Shown here: one piece after another, positions 8,490-16,415 of the stretch
Layout: every line of letters begins with the position of its first letter
Position numbering within the stretch: position 1 is the first letter of the stretch
Assembly (NCBI RefSeq): GCF_013393345.1
Contig: NZ_QJRF01000045.1
Span: 1-64,000, forward strand
Direction: 5' to 3'
DNA length: 64,000 nt
Source of the DNA: Pseudomonas taiwanensis
GTDB taxonomy: Bacteria > Pseudomonadota > Gammaproteobacteria > Pseudomonadales > Pseudomonadaceae
Program-made: the position numbers and the translations under genes
The notes under the pieces: model-generated
The model's input: the letters and a program-made list of their open reading frames with translations, nothing else
The model's database searches: none
What the model was told of the DNA's origin: nothing

Positions 8490-9371
8490 GGTGGCGAAGC
8501 GCTGCACGAGGAAGTCGATCAAGGCTCGCACCTTGGCCGGCAAGCGGCGACCTGGCGGGCAGACCGCGTAGATTTGCGAACTGGGCAGCGGGAAGTCCCG
8601 CAACACTTCTACCAGCCGGCCGCTGGCGAGACCCTCATCCAGCAGGAAGCGCGGCAGCGACACCAGCCCCAGGCCATCCATCGCCGCCTGCACCAGCACT
8701 TCGCCGTTGTTCGCGATCAGCCGCGGCCGCACCACCACCGAACGCCACTCGCGCCCCATGAGGAACTGCCACTGGCTGCTGTTCGCGCGGTTCTTGTAGC
8801 CCAGGCACTGGTGCTCGCGCAGGTCTTCCGGCACTTCCGGGGTGCCATGGGCCGCCAGGTATTCGGGACTGGCGCAGACCGCATGGGGACAAGGCCCCAG
8901 CTCACGGGCCACCAGGGTGGAATCCGGCAGGCGGCCGATGCGCAGGGTGAGGTCGTAACCCTCGTTGACCAGGTCCACGTAGCGGTCGTTGAGGTCCAGT
9001 TCCACATCCAGACCGGGATGGGTTCGCATGAATTCGTTGAGCGCCGGCGACAGGTGTTTCAGCCCGAAGGACATGGGTGCGGCGAGGCGCAAGCGTCCGC
9101 GCAACTCGCTCTGCAGGCTGCGGGTCGCTTCCTCGGCTTCGGCCAGGTCACGCAGGATGCGCTGGGCGCGCTCGAAATAGTCCAGGCCGGTTTCGGTCAG
9201 GCTGAGGCGTCGCGTGGTGCGATTGAACAGCCGGCACTCCAGATGCCGCTCCAGCGCACTCATGCGCCGACTGACCACCGACTTGACGATGTTCAGCCGC
9301 TGCGCCGCCGCCGAGAAGCCACCGGTCTCGACCACGACCACGAATACCCGCATGTCTTCGAACAGGTTCAT
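8481..9371 (-). CDS. LysR-family regulator, candidate hydroquinone-operon activator
   Basis: The 296-residue product has an N-terminal helix-turn-helix (FSAAAQRLNIVKSVVSRRMSALE, about residues 18-42) and a standard effector domain (LVARELGPCPHAVCASPEYLAAHG). It lies between the porin-transporter genes and the ring-cleavage operon, and is the best candidate to bind the GTT-N11-AAC elements before both. Its last codons and stop fall inside a repeat element, so the C-terminus may be recent. It carries an inverted repeat immediately before its own start, possibly for self-control. Confidence 0.87.
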   Translation of the reverse strand: MNLFEDMRVFVVVVETGGFSAAAQRLNIVKSVVSRRMSALERHLECRLFNRTTRRLSLTETGLDYFERAQRILRDLAEAEEATRSLQSELRGRLRLAAPMSFGLKHLSPALNEFMRTHPGLDVELDLNDRYVDLVNEGYDLTLRIGRLPDSTLVARELGPCPHAVCASPEYLAAHGTPEVPEDLREHQCLGYKNRANSSQWQFLMGREWRSVVVRPRLIANNGEVLVQAAMDGLGLVSLPRFLLDEGLASGRLVEVLRDFPLPSSQIYAVCPPGRRLPAKVRALIDFLVQRFATHL

Positions 9372-9419
9372 CGCTAACCGCCTGTGAGGAACGAGGGGCC
9401 GTTATCACAGGTTTAGCGG
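9372..9419 (-). promoter_or_regulatory. Imperfect inverted repeat before the LysR start
   Basis: CGCTAACCGCCTGTG (from 9372, touching the start codon) and CACAGGTTTAGCG (ending 9419) form an imperfect inverted repeat. It may be an autoregulatory operator or a 5' hairpin. Confidence 0.35.
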
Positions 9420-9465
9420 ATTTGGGCATTGGCATTTGTTAAGGGGCGGTTGTCGTGCGAATCCC

Positions 9466-9682
9466 TGTAGGGGGGAATTCATTCGCCAAGGGCAGCCCAG
9501 CTGACCCCAATGGGCGAACCTTCGGTCCGCATAGCGATTGAAATCGCCCCCACAAAAAAAGCATCGTCGAGACTCGAATCCCCTGTGGGGGCGAATTCAT
9601 TCGCGAAGGGCGGCGAAGCTGCCCCCTGGGGCATTGGATTGCCGGGCCTTCGGCCCGGTTAGCGAATGAATTCGCCCCCACA
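9466..9682. repeat. Two REP-like inverted repeats (GAATTCATTCGC family)
   Basis: Copies at 9466-9554 and 9584-9682 each have a (GGGGGC/GGGGGG)GAATTCATTCG left arm and an inverted right arm ending CGCCCCCACA. They fill most of the 340-base gap between the LysR and Rieske genes. No gene is seen here. Confidence 0.85.
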
Positions 9683-9711
9683 AAAAAGCGCAAAAAAACG
9701 GCGCCTATCCA

Positions 9712-10041
9712 TCACTGCACCAGCACTACCCTACCTTGCACCACGGCCACCGGTACGGCTTCCAGCCGACTACCGGTGCAAGGGCCTTCGATGCAATGGC
9801 CGTCTTCGAAGCGGAACAGCGCACTGTGGTGGGCGCACATCAGTACCTGGCTGCGGTAGGTGGAGAATTCGCCGGGACGGAAGTCCAGCGGCACTGAGAA
9901 GTGTGGGCAGCGGTTGTGGTATCCCCAGACTTCTTCGCCACGACGGACCAGTACCAGCGGCTGCGCCCTTCCCTGCAGCGTGGCCTCCAGCGCCAGGGCG
10001 CCGCCGTCGACGATGGCCTCCAGCGCGCAAAGCAGTTTCAT
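9712..10041 (-). CDS. Rieske [2Fe-2S] ferredoxin-like protein
   Basis: The 109-residue protein has the two Rieske half-sites, C45-P-H47 and C69-A-H-H72, spaced as in small Rieske ferredoxins. It lacks a signal or membrane anchor and so should be cytoplasmic. It is the last gene of the hap-like operon, overlapping the YciI-like gene by ATGA. In related clusters a ferredoxin is found near hydroquinone genes; it may reactivate the ferrous dioxygenase by re-reducing oxidised iron, as plant-type ferredoxins such as XylT do, but this is inference. Confidence 0.88.
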   Translation of the reverse strand: MKLLCALEAIVDGGALALEATLQGRAQPLVLVRRGEEVWGYHNRCPHFSVPLDFRPGEFSTYRSQVLMCAHHSALFRFEDGHCIEGPCTGSRLEAVPVAVVQGRVVLVQ

Positions 10042-10349
10042 CCGCGCAGCTCCGGATTGCCCAGGCCCCAGTTCCAGAGGCGGATCTCGATGTGCTCGAA
10101 CAACCCGGCGCGCACGTAGGGGTCGTCGCCGAGAAAGGCCTGCACCTCGGCCAGGCTCATCGCCTCCACCACCAGCAATGTGCCGTTCATGCGGCCATTG
10201 CTGTGGTCCAGCGTCGGACCGCCGAGACGCACCACAACCCGGTGCGGATAGGGATTGCGCAGGTGTTCGCGATGGGCCGGACGCACCTGGTTGCGCAGAC
10301 TGATCTGGTTCGGCTTGTCAGTGGCGAAGACGGCGAAATACTGGCTCAT
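10038..10349 (-). CDS. YciI-family protein
   Basis: The 103-residue product fits the YCII/dimeric alpha-beta barrel family (FAVFATDKPNQ..., R-x2-H, LLVVEAMSLAEVQAFLGDDPYVRAGLF). These proteins include dehydrochlorinase-like and lyase-like enzymes in aromatic pathways. It is coupled by ATGA overlaps to the intradiol dioxygenase on one side and the Rieske gene on the other, so it is expressed with the pathway. A role on an unstable intermediate or lactone is possible but unproven. Confidence 0.85.
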   Translation of the reverse strand: MSQYFAVFATDKPNQISLRNQVRPAHREHLRNPYPHRVVVRLGGPTLDHSNGRMNGTLLVVEAMSLAEVQAFLGDDPYVRAGLFEHIEIRLWNWGLGNPELRG

Positions 10350-11221
10350 GACGTTGCGCGCTCAAGCACGAAGTCGTAACTGGCCAGGCGGAACGCATCG
10401 CCGATGCCATGCGCGGCCGCCAGCGGATGGTCGCCCTGGCAGGGCTCGTAGACCACCTTGAGCGAATCCTTCACACCGAACACCACATCCGACTCCAGGT
10501 AGGGGTCGTCATGGTTGAACAGGTGGGTGACCAGGGTACGCCGACCCTCGGCCATGACCATGAAATGCAGGTGCGCCGGGCGCCACGGGTGGCGGTCGCT
10601 GGCCTGGAGCAGGCGTCCCACCGGGCCATCGGTGGGAATGGGGTAGCTCACCGGGACAATGGTCCGGATCGCGAAGCGGCCTTCGGCGTCCGTGCGGTAG
10701 CGGCCTCGCAGGTTGGCCAGTGGCTGGTCCGGGTCTTGTCCGGAGTACATGCCGTTTTCCGCGGTCTGCCAGACATCCAGCACGGCGTTGGCGATGGGCT
10801 CGCCGGTGGCATCCAGCACCCTGCCCAGCACCAGGGCGGGTTCGCCCGGGGTGAAGGCCATGTTCTCGCCGTGGCCACGCTCCGGCATGCCGGCGATGTA
10901 GAAGGGCCCGAACACCGTGGTTTCGGTAGCCGACTCGCAGGCGCGGTGATTGATGGCGTCCACCAGCATGGACAGGCCGATCACATCCGAGAGCAGGATG
11001 AATTCCTGGCGCACGGTGCCATCGCACTTCTTGCCGGTATCGGTGAGAAAGCGGATGCCTTCCAGCCATTCGTCCTCGGTCAACTCCACCTCGCTGGCGA
11101 ACGCGTGGAGATGCCGAACCAGGCTTTGCACCACTTGGCGCAGGCGCGGGTTGGGCGTATTGGCGAAGGCGGCAACCGCCTGTGCGGAAATCTTCGATTC
11201 GTTAGTCGGGATGTTGTTCAT
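10346..11221 (-). CDS. hapG: Hydroxyquinol 1,2-dioxygenase-like intradiol dioxygenase
   Basis: The 291-residue enzyme has the intradiol ferric site: Y159 (NGMYS), Y193 (VSYPIPTDGPVG), H217 and H219 (HPWRPAHLHF). An N-terminal helical dimerisation domain precedes it. It would open benzene-1,2,4-triol (hydroxyquinol) to maleylacetate, feeding the maleylacetate reductase encoded next upstream. The start MNNIPT is set by the family length; the longer upstream frame is repeat sequence. An intradiol enzyme sits at this position in the hap cluster of Pseudomonas fluorescens ACB. Confidence 0.9.
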   Translation of the reverse strand: MNNIPTNESKISAQAVAAFANTPNPRLRQVVQSLVRHLHAFASEVELTEDEWLEGIRFLTDTGKKCDGTVRQEFILLSDVIGLSMLVDAINHRACESATETTVFGPFYIAGMPERGHGENMAFTPGEPALVLGRVLDATGEPIANAVLDVWQTAENGMYSGQDPDQPLANLRGRYRTDAEGRFAIRTIVPVSYPIPTDGPVGRLLQASDRHPWRPAHLHFMVMAEGRRTLVTHLFNHDDPYLESDVVFGVKDSLKVVYEPCQGDHPLAAAHGIGDAFRLASYDFVLERATS

Positions 11222-11265
11222 CTTGTGTGTTCCCGTGGGTCGGTGACGGCGAGTGGCGTGAGAGC

Positions 11266-11303
11266 ACCCTCTCCCCCGGCCCCTTTCCCTGAAGGGAGAG
11301 GGG
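11266..11303. repeat. CTC-rich intergenic hairpin repeat
   Basis: CCCTCTCCCCCGGCCCC is followed by GGGAGAGGGGA, between the maleylacetate reductase and intradiol genes. It is of the same short family as at 5247 and, in a shorter form, at 13908-13934. Confidence 0.55.
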
Positions 11304-11312
11304 AGTAGTACT

Positions 11313-12380
11313 TCACGCGGGAGGAAGGCCCTGCCAGGCGCGCAGCAGCATGGTTTCGATGGCGTCACGTTCGAACGGGCGCGGGTTGTAGTAGGGGCTG
11401 GCGCAGGCGATTGCGGCGGCTTCCTTCGGCCCTTCCTCGGGCAGCCCGATCTCCGCCAACGAGTCCGGGATGCCGAGCTTCTGATTGAGGGCGAACAGCA
11501 GTGGCCCTACCTCCTCCGCTTCTTTCCCGCCCAGCGCGCGGGCGGCGCGACGCAGTGGCTCGGCGGCAGCCTTGCGGTTGTAATGCGCGGCATGGGGCAG
11601 CACCACCGAGTGGACCTGCGCATGCGGCAGGTTGAAGGTCCCGCCCAGCGTGTGGCAGAGCTTGTGGTGAATGGCCATGCCCACCGAGCCCAGGCAGATG
11701 CCGGCCAGCCAGGCGCCGTAGAGCGCACGGCTGCGGGCGTCGGCGTCGTCCGGATTGGCGACCACGCCCGGCAGGGACTCGGCCAGGGCGCAAATCGACT
11801 CTTCCGCCATCAGGCTGATGATGGGGTTGGCGTCCTGAGCGTAGAGCGCTTCCACCGCATGGGCCATCGCGTTCATGCCGGAGCACGCGGAGATCGCCGC
11901 TGGCAGGGTCAGGGTCAACTGCGGGTCATAGACCACCGTCTTCGGCAGCACGCGAAAATCGCGCCCGGTCTTCTTCAGGCGGTTCTCGGTGAGGCCGTAG
12001 ATGGGGGTCATCTCGGAGCCGGCATAGGTCGTCGGCACTGCCAGGATCGGCAGTCCGGATTCCAGGGCAATCGCCTTGCCCAGACCGATGGTGGACCCAC
12101 CGCCGATGGCGACGCAGCAGTCGGCGCCAAGCCGGACCGCCTCTTCACGCGCGGCACGGGCCACTTCCACCGGCACGTGCATCACCGCCTGCGGATAGAC
12201 CCCGGCGGAACGCTCTCCGAGTATCGCCGCCACTCGCTCGCCGAGGTGACGCTGCTCCGGAGTGGTGAGGATCAGCGCACGACGAGCACCAAGCTTGTCC
12301 AGTTCCTCGGCCAGGGTTTCCAGCTTGCCCCAGCCGAACACCACGCGAGAGGCCAGGCCTTGGTAGATGAAAGGATTCAT
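11313..12380 (-). CDS. hapF: Maleylacetate reductase
   Basis: The 355-residue protein is an iron-alcohol-dehydrogenase-fold enzyme with the maleylacetate reductase pattern: FGWGKLETLAEEL, the nucleotide-binding AIGGGSTIGLGKAIA and the histidine-rich HKLCHTLGGTFNLPHAQVH. It reduces maleylacetate to 3-oxoadipate with NAD(P)H, the common exit of the hydroquinone and hydroxyquinol routes. The start at MNPFIYQG matches family length. It lies 8 bases after the aldehyde dehydrogenase stop. Confidence 0.93.
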   Translation of the reverse strand: MNPFIYQGLASRVVFGWGKLETLAEELDKLGARRALILTTPEQRHLGERVAAILGERSAGVYPQAVMHVPVEVARAAREEAVRLGADCCVAIGGGSTIGLGKAIALESGLPILAVPTTYAGSEMTPIYGLTENRLKKTGRDFRVLPKTVVYDPQLTLTLPAAISACSGMNAMAHAVEALYAQDANPIISLMAEESICALAESLPGVVANPDDADARSRALYGAWLAGICLGSVGMAIHHKLCHTLGGTFNLPHAQVHSVVLPHAAHYNRKAAAEPLRRAARALGGKEAEEVGPLLFALNQKLGIPDSLAEIGLPEEGPKEAAAIACASPYYNPRPFERDAIETMLLRAWQGLPPA

Positions 12381-12388
12381 GCTCAACC

Positions 12389-13852
12389 TCAACGTTTGAA
12401 ATGGGGCGGAATCTTCGCGTCCACGTTGACCCACACCGAACGGGCTTCGGTGTAGTCGTGGATCGCCTCGAAGCCCATCTCGCGGCCATAGCCGGACTGG
12501 CCCAAACCGCCGAAGGGGCTGCCCGGGCTGACGCGCTTGTAGCAGTTGATCCAGCACATGCCGGCGTGGATGTTCGCCGCCATGCGGTGGGCGCGTTGCA
12601 GGTCGCGGGTCCAGAGGCCGCTGCCGAGCCCGTACTGGGTGCCGTTGGCAATTGCCAGGGCTTCTTCATCCGAAGAGAAGCGCAGCACGGTGACGAAGGG
12701 GCCGAACACTTCTTCCTGGGCCACACGGTGGTCCGGCTGGGCTTCGACCACGGTGGGCTCGATGTAGTAGCCGTCGGCGAGCGCCGGATCGTTGGGCACC
12801 TTGCCGCCAGTGAGAATGCGGCCGCCCTGGGCGCGGGCGATGTCCACATAGTCCAGCACGCGGTCGCGGTGCTGGGCAGAAGTCAGCGGCCCCATCTCGG
12901 TGTTCGGGTCCAGCGGACTGCCCAGGCGAATGGAACGAGCCAGGCCGATGAAGCGTTCGAGGAATTCGTCAGCAATACGCTCGTGGAGAATCAGCCGCGA
13001 ACCGGCTATGCAGGCTTGCCCCTGATTATGGAAGATCGCCCAGGCGGCGCCGTTCACGGCTGCCTCCAGGTTGGCGTCGTCAAAGACGATATTGGCACCC
13101 TTCCCGCCCAGCTCCAGTTGCACGCGCTTGAGGTTGCCCTGGGAGGCTTCGACGATGCGCCGGCCGGTGGCGGTCGAGCCCGTGAAGGCGATCTTGCCCA
13201 CGTCCTCGTGCTCGGCCAGGCGTTGGCCGGCGGTGTGACCGTAACCCGGCACCACGTTGACCACGCCATCGGGGAAACCGACTTCCTTCATCAGCTCGGC
13301 GATGCGCAGGGTGGACAGCGGTGTGATCTCCGACGGCTTGATGACCACCGTGTTGCCCGCGGCGAGGGCCGGGCCCATTTTCCAACTGGTGAACATCAGT
13401 GGGAAGTTCCACGGCACGATCTGCCCGACCACGCCAATGGGCTTGCGCTGCACATAATTGAGGAAGCCGGTTTCCACCGGGATCACAGCACCTTCGATCT
13501 TGTCGGCCATACCACCGAAGTAGCGGAAGCAGCCGGCCGTGCGTGGCACATCCAGGCTGCGGGAATCACGGATCGGGTGACCGGTGTCCAGGGATTCCAG
13601 TTGGGCCAGCTCTTCGAGGTGCTCCTCGATCTTGTCCGCCAGCTTCAGCAGCAGGCGGCCGCGCTCGGCGCCCGACAGTGCGGCCCAGGCCGGAAAGGCA
13701 CGCTTGGCGGCGGCCACGGCCAGGTCGACGTCCTCGGCTTCGGCGGCGGCGATATGGGTGATCAGCGAGCCGTCATGGGGCGACAGGACTTCGATCGTCC
13801 CGCCCTTCTGGGCCGGTACGAAGCGGCCATCGATGAAGAGTTGGTTCTGCAT
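12389..13852 (-). CDS. hapE: 4-Hydroxymuconic semialdehyde dehydrogenase (ALDH family)
   Basis: The 487-residue aldehyde dehydrogenase has LELGGKGANIVFDD with the catalytic glutamate, NQGQACIAGSR with the catalytic cysteine, and the Rossmann GSTATGRRI motif. In the operon it sits between the ring-cleavage subunits and maleylacetate reductase, the place of HapE/PnpE, which oxidises 4-hydroxymuconic semialdehyde to maleylacetate. The start at MQNQLFIDGRFV fits the family. The ALDH assignment is certain; the substrate rests on operon order. Confidence 0.9.
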   Translation of the reverse strand: MQNQLFIDGRFVPAQKGGTIEVLSPHDGSLITHIAAAEAEDVDLAVAAAKRAFPAWAALSGAERGRLLLKLADKIEEHLEELAQLESLDTGHPIRDSRSLDVPRTAGCFRYFGGMADKIEGAVIPVETGFLNYVQRKPIGVVGQIVPWNFPLMFTSWKMGPALAAGNTVVIKPSEITPLSTLRIAELMKEVGFPDGVVNVVPGYGHTAGQRLAEHEDVGKIAFTGSTATGRRIVEASQGNLKRVQLELGGKGANIVFDDANLEAAVNGAAWAIFHNQGQACIAGSRLILHERIADEFLERFIGLARSIRLGSPLDPNTEMGPLTSAQHRDRVLDYVDIARAQGGRILTGGKVPNDPALADGYYIEPTVVEAQPDHRVAQEEVFGPFVTVLRFSSDEEALAIANGTQYGLGSGLWTRDLQRAHRMAANIHAGMCWINCYKRVSPGSPFGGLGQSGYGREMGFEAIHDYTEARSVWVNVDAKIPPHFKR

Positions 13853-13942
13853 GGGTAAAGCTCCCCGGGCGTCGCGACGGAGCGCGACGCCTGTGAATGG
13901 CATGAAATCGTTCCTTCCCCCAGAGGGAGAGGGGCAGTGGAA

Positions 13943-14962
13943 TCAGAACTCCACCGGGTACGGCGGCAGCTCACCGCTCTCGTAGCGTTGCGGCAGGTTC
14001 GGCGTGGCGTTCTCCCACACCAGCAGCATGGAGCGCTTGGTGGAGTAGCCCTGATGGCGGATGTCCGCGGGCATGGCACAGATGTCGCCCGGACGCATGG
14101 TGATGCGGGCACGCGGCGCGCCATCGTCCTTGTCACCGACGTCCCAGATTATTTCGTCTGAGAGTTGCAGGAACCACTCCACGCGGTCATTGCCGTGGAA
14201 CACCGGGAGGATGAATTCCTCGGTGGTCGGGCAGAACAGGCTGGCCTTGCACACCGAGCTGACCGAGGGGTTCCAGGTCACGTCGGAGCGGGACAGGTAT
14301 TTGTAGAGGTTGAAGGCATGCAGCTCGCCTTCGAAGCCTTCGGCGACATGGATTTCCGGCTCATCCTGGGGGACGTCGGCGAACTGGCGGTTCACCGGCA
14401 GGTCGTTGCGCAACGGCGAATCATCCGGCAGGCCCGGCATGCGGCGGGTGGCGACGCGGAAGCGCTCGATGGCCTCGATGTTGTCGCCATTCTTGCGGCC
14501 AAAAGCGCTGCCGGTTTCTTCCGGTGCAGCGAATGGGTCGAAGCCGGCGTTGGTCCAGTCGCGCAGGATGGCCTTGAAGGTGGCCATGATCTTCGGCGTC
14601 TCGAACTGCTCGGTGTAATCGACGCCCGCCTCGCGCAGCACGCCGTTGAAGGTGCCGGCGTAGAGGTCGACCTTGCCGTAATGGTTGCGGGTGCCGATGA
14701 CTTCATCGAAGTTCACCCACCCATAGAAGAAGCCCCAGGCCACGTCGCGCATGGTGGCGCGCAGGAAGGCGTCGGCGGGAATCAGGTGCGAGCGCTGCTG
14801 ACCTTTGGCCGGCCACTGGATGCGCGCGAAATACTCGTCGCGAGACAGGGTGAAGGCACCCAGTTTGAAGGTGCGGTAGCCGGTGACGGCATCGGGCAGG
14901 CTGGCTTCGACCTCATCGGCGGCGAAGCTGGCGGAAGTGTCGAGGGTTTCGAGCATGGCCAT
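13943..14962 (-). CDS. hapD: Hydroquinone 1,2-dioxygenase, large (iron-binding) subunit
   Basis: The 339-residue protein has the length of HapD/PnpD and carries H256-G-N258 and E262 within VFHGNDRVEWFL, plus H303 in ADIRHQGYS. These are, as I recall, the iron ligands of the PnpCD structure at the same numbers. Together with the small subunit it opens hydroquinone to 4-hydroxymuconic semialdehyde, using Fe(II) and O2. AGAGGA lies 8 bases before the ATG at 14962. It is encoded 37 bases downstream of the small subunit. Confidence 0.93.
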   Translation of the reverse strand: MAMLETLDTSASFAADEVEASLPDAVTGYRTFKLGAFTLSRDEYFARIQWPAKGQQRSHLIPADAFLRATMRDVAWGFFYGWVNFDEVIGTRNHYGKVDLYAGTFNGVLREAGVDYTEQFETPKIMATFKAILRDWTNAGFDPFAAPEETGSAFGRKNGDNIEAIERFRVATRRMPGLPDDSPLRNDLPVNRQFADVPQDEPEIHVAEGFEGELHAFNLYKYLSRSDVTWNPSVSSVCKASLFCPTTEEFILPVFHGNDRVEWFLQLSDEIIWDVGDKDDGAPRARITMRPGDICAMPADIRHQGYSTKRSMLLVWENATPNLPQRYESGELPPYPVEF

Positions 14963-14999
14963 GGTGGATGTCCTCTTGTTCTGGTTGTGGGTCAGGCGG

Positions 15000-15494
15000 T
15001 CACTTCAGGCAGATGTCTGCCCACTTCTCCACCGACAGCGGCCCCTTGATGGTCTGCAACAGCAGCACTCCGGGACGCGCACTTTCGAAGCGGTAGGCGC
15101 AGCCCGCCGGCAGCAGGGCCTGGTGACCGCGCTTGAGCAGCACATAACCCATCGGGCGCCCCTTGGGCTGCTCGCCGGCCAGGTGCGTGCCTTCGCCATC
15201 CACCAGGGGTTCGTCAAGCTTGAGGAAATCCACCCGCACCTCGCTGTCCACGGAAATGGCGAACTCGTCGTGGGCGGCGGTGTACCAGGGCGAGGTGCCC
15301 TCGGCGCGCAGGGTTTCGATGACGTAGCCGAGGTTCAGGCCGACCACCACCTTTTCATAGGGGGCGGAACGGCTGGCGACGTCGAAGATGTTGGAGAACG
15401 CGTAGTGGCGGGCTTCGCCCTGGATGATCTCGATCGACCCCTTGCGATGGTCGTCGAGCGAGCCGAAGACGGTATGGAACGCGGCAGTGCTCAT
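15000..15494 (-). CDS. hapC: Hydroquinone 1,2-dioxygenase, small subunit
   Basis: The 164-residue product (MSTAAFHTVFGSLDDHRKG...) has the size of HapC/PnpC, the partner of the iron-binding subunit, with a degenerate cupin-like fold (GHQALLPAGCAYRFES). It is the first gene of the operon. The start at 15494 is chosen because the longer frame runs back through promoter motifs. Upstream are an AACAACAA motif 13-20 bases before the ATG and the operator shared with the porin. Confidence 0.9.
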   Translation of the reverse strand: MSTAAFHTVFGSLDDHRKGSIEIIQGEARHYAFSNIFDVASRSAPYEKVVVGLNLGYVIETLRAEGTSPWYTAAHDEFAISVDSEVRVDFLKLDEPLVDGEGTHLAGEQPKGRPMGYVLLKRGHQALLPAGCAYRFESARPGVLLLQTIKGPLSVEKWADICLK

Positions 15495-15506
15495 CTCATT
15501 CACCGT

Positions 15507-15514
15507 TTGTTGTT
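15507..15514 (-). promoter_or_regulatory. CA motif (Hfq/Crc-type) before hapC
   Basis: The coding strand reads ACAACAACAAACGG, an exact AANAANAA match next to the likely ribosome-binding site. In Pseudomonas this favours translational repression by Hfq/Crc under carbon excess. Confidence 0.5.
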
Positions 15515-15548
15515 GTAGTGGTGAGTGAACGTTACGAGGGGCGCCTGC

Positions 15549-15596
15549 CGCCAACAATTCCAGGCCGGGCGACAACAGTGTTTGCAAAACGCGAAC
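15549..15596 (-). promoter_or_regulatory. Putative hapC operator/promoter, GTT-N11-AAC
   Basis: CGCCAACAATTCC (15549-15561) and GTT-N11-AAC (15580-15596) repeat the porin promoter layout exactly. The palindrome is centred about 94 bases before the hapC ATG, a usual place for LysR activation. The rest of the 425-base gap 15495-15919 is AT-richer and also holds the leader shared with repeat-protein copy B. Confidence 0.65.
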
Positions 15597-15919
15597 AGTG
15601 CACGAGACGCTCTATCTCGGCACTTTCAGCGAGACATGCGGTTGACTTCGCCGGGCAGAAGGTCGGTTGGGGATTGCTTTAGGAAGACTCTATCGAACAG
15701 ATAAATCGAGTTAATCGATTATTCCGCCCCACAGAAAAGGTCTTTCCAGCAAAGGCACTAACATCCCAATGAATCATCTAACGCTTTGTTTTTATTTAAC
15801 TTAAATAACTATCACTGACATCGATGGCAACCATCATCGAGGATCACTTCTTCATCGAAATCACATCAGTAACATGGGCCCCACAGACGAACACCACCCC
15901 CCTCACCAAGGTGCCCAAA

Positions 15920-16357
15920 ATGAAAAAGCAAATCCTCGCCAGCCTGTTCATCGCCAGCCTGTCCGCCACTGCTTTTGCCCTGCCCCAGGGTGCCGTTGTC
16001 GCTGAAGGGGGTTCCGACCGCACCAGCATCCACCGCGTAGCCGAAAGCGGTGCTGACCGTACAGGCGCCAACCGCATCGCCGAGAACGGTTCCGATCGCT
16101 CCGAGTCTCTGCGAGTTGCTGAGGGTGGTTCTGATCGCACCAAAGGCTTCGATGTTGCCGAAGGTGGCTCCGATCGCACCAAGGGCTTCGATGTCGCTGA
16201 AGGCGGTTCCGATCGCACCAACGGCTTCGATGTCGCCGAAGGCGGCTCCGATCGCACCAACGGCTTCGATGTCGCTGAAGGCGGCTCCGATCGCACCAAA
16301 GGCTTCGATGTTGCCGAAGGTGGCGCCGACCGCACTGGTGCCAACCGCATCAGCTGA
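15920..16357 (+). CDS. Secreted 13-residue-repeat protein, copy B
   Basis: The 145-residue product has the same signal peptide as copy A (MKKQILASLFIASLSATAFA), a short LPQGAV spacer and nine 13-residue units ending IS. Units 4-8 are almost identical (VAEGGSDRT followed by KGFD or NGFD) and are encoded by 39-base DNA repeats, so unit number could change by slippage or recombination. The ATG at 15920 is preferred to a far upstream frame because the signal peptide starts there. The unit ends HR, NR or LR in the outer units and FD in the inner ones. Function is unknown. Confidence 0.82.
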   Translation: MKKQILASLFIASLSATAFALPQGAVVAEGGSDRTSIHRVAESGADRTGANRIAENGSDRSESLRVAEGGSDRTKGFDVAEGGSDRTKGFDVAEGGSDRTNGFDVAEGGSDRTNGFDVAEGGSDRTKGFDVAEGGADRTGANRIS

Positions 16358-16415
16358 TCCCGGAGCACCGTTCAGAGGCAGGCAATCACGATGTATGCAG
16401 TTCCTCGAAAGGCAG

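Noticed and set aside
15920-16357. 39-base direct repeats as a possible CRISPR or iteron array
   Set aside because: The units are in frame, encode a conserved 13-residue peptide and follow a signal peptide; there are no spacers or replication genes.
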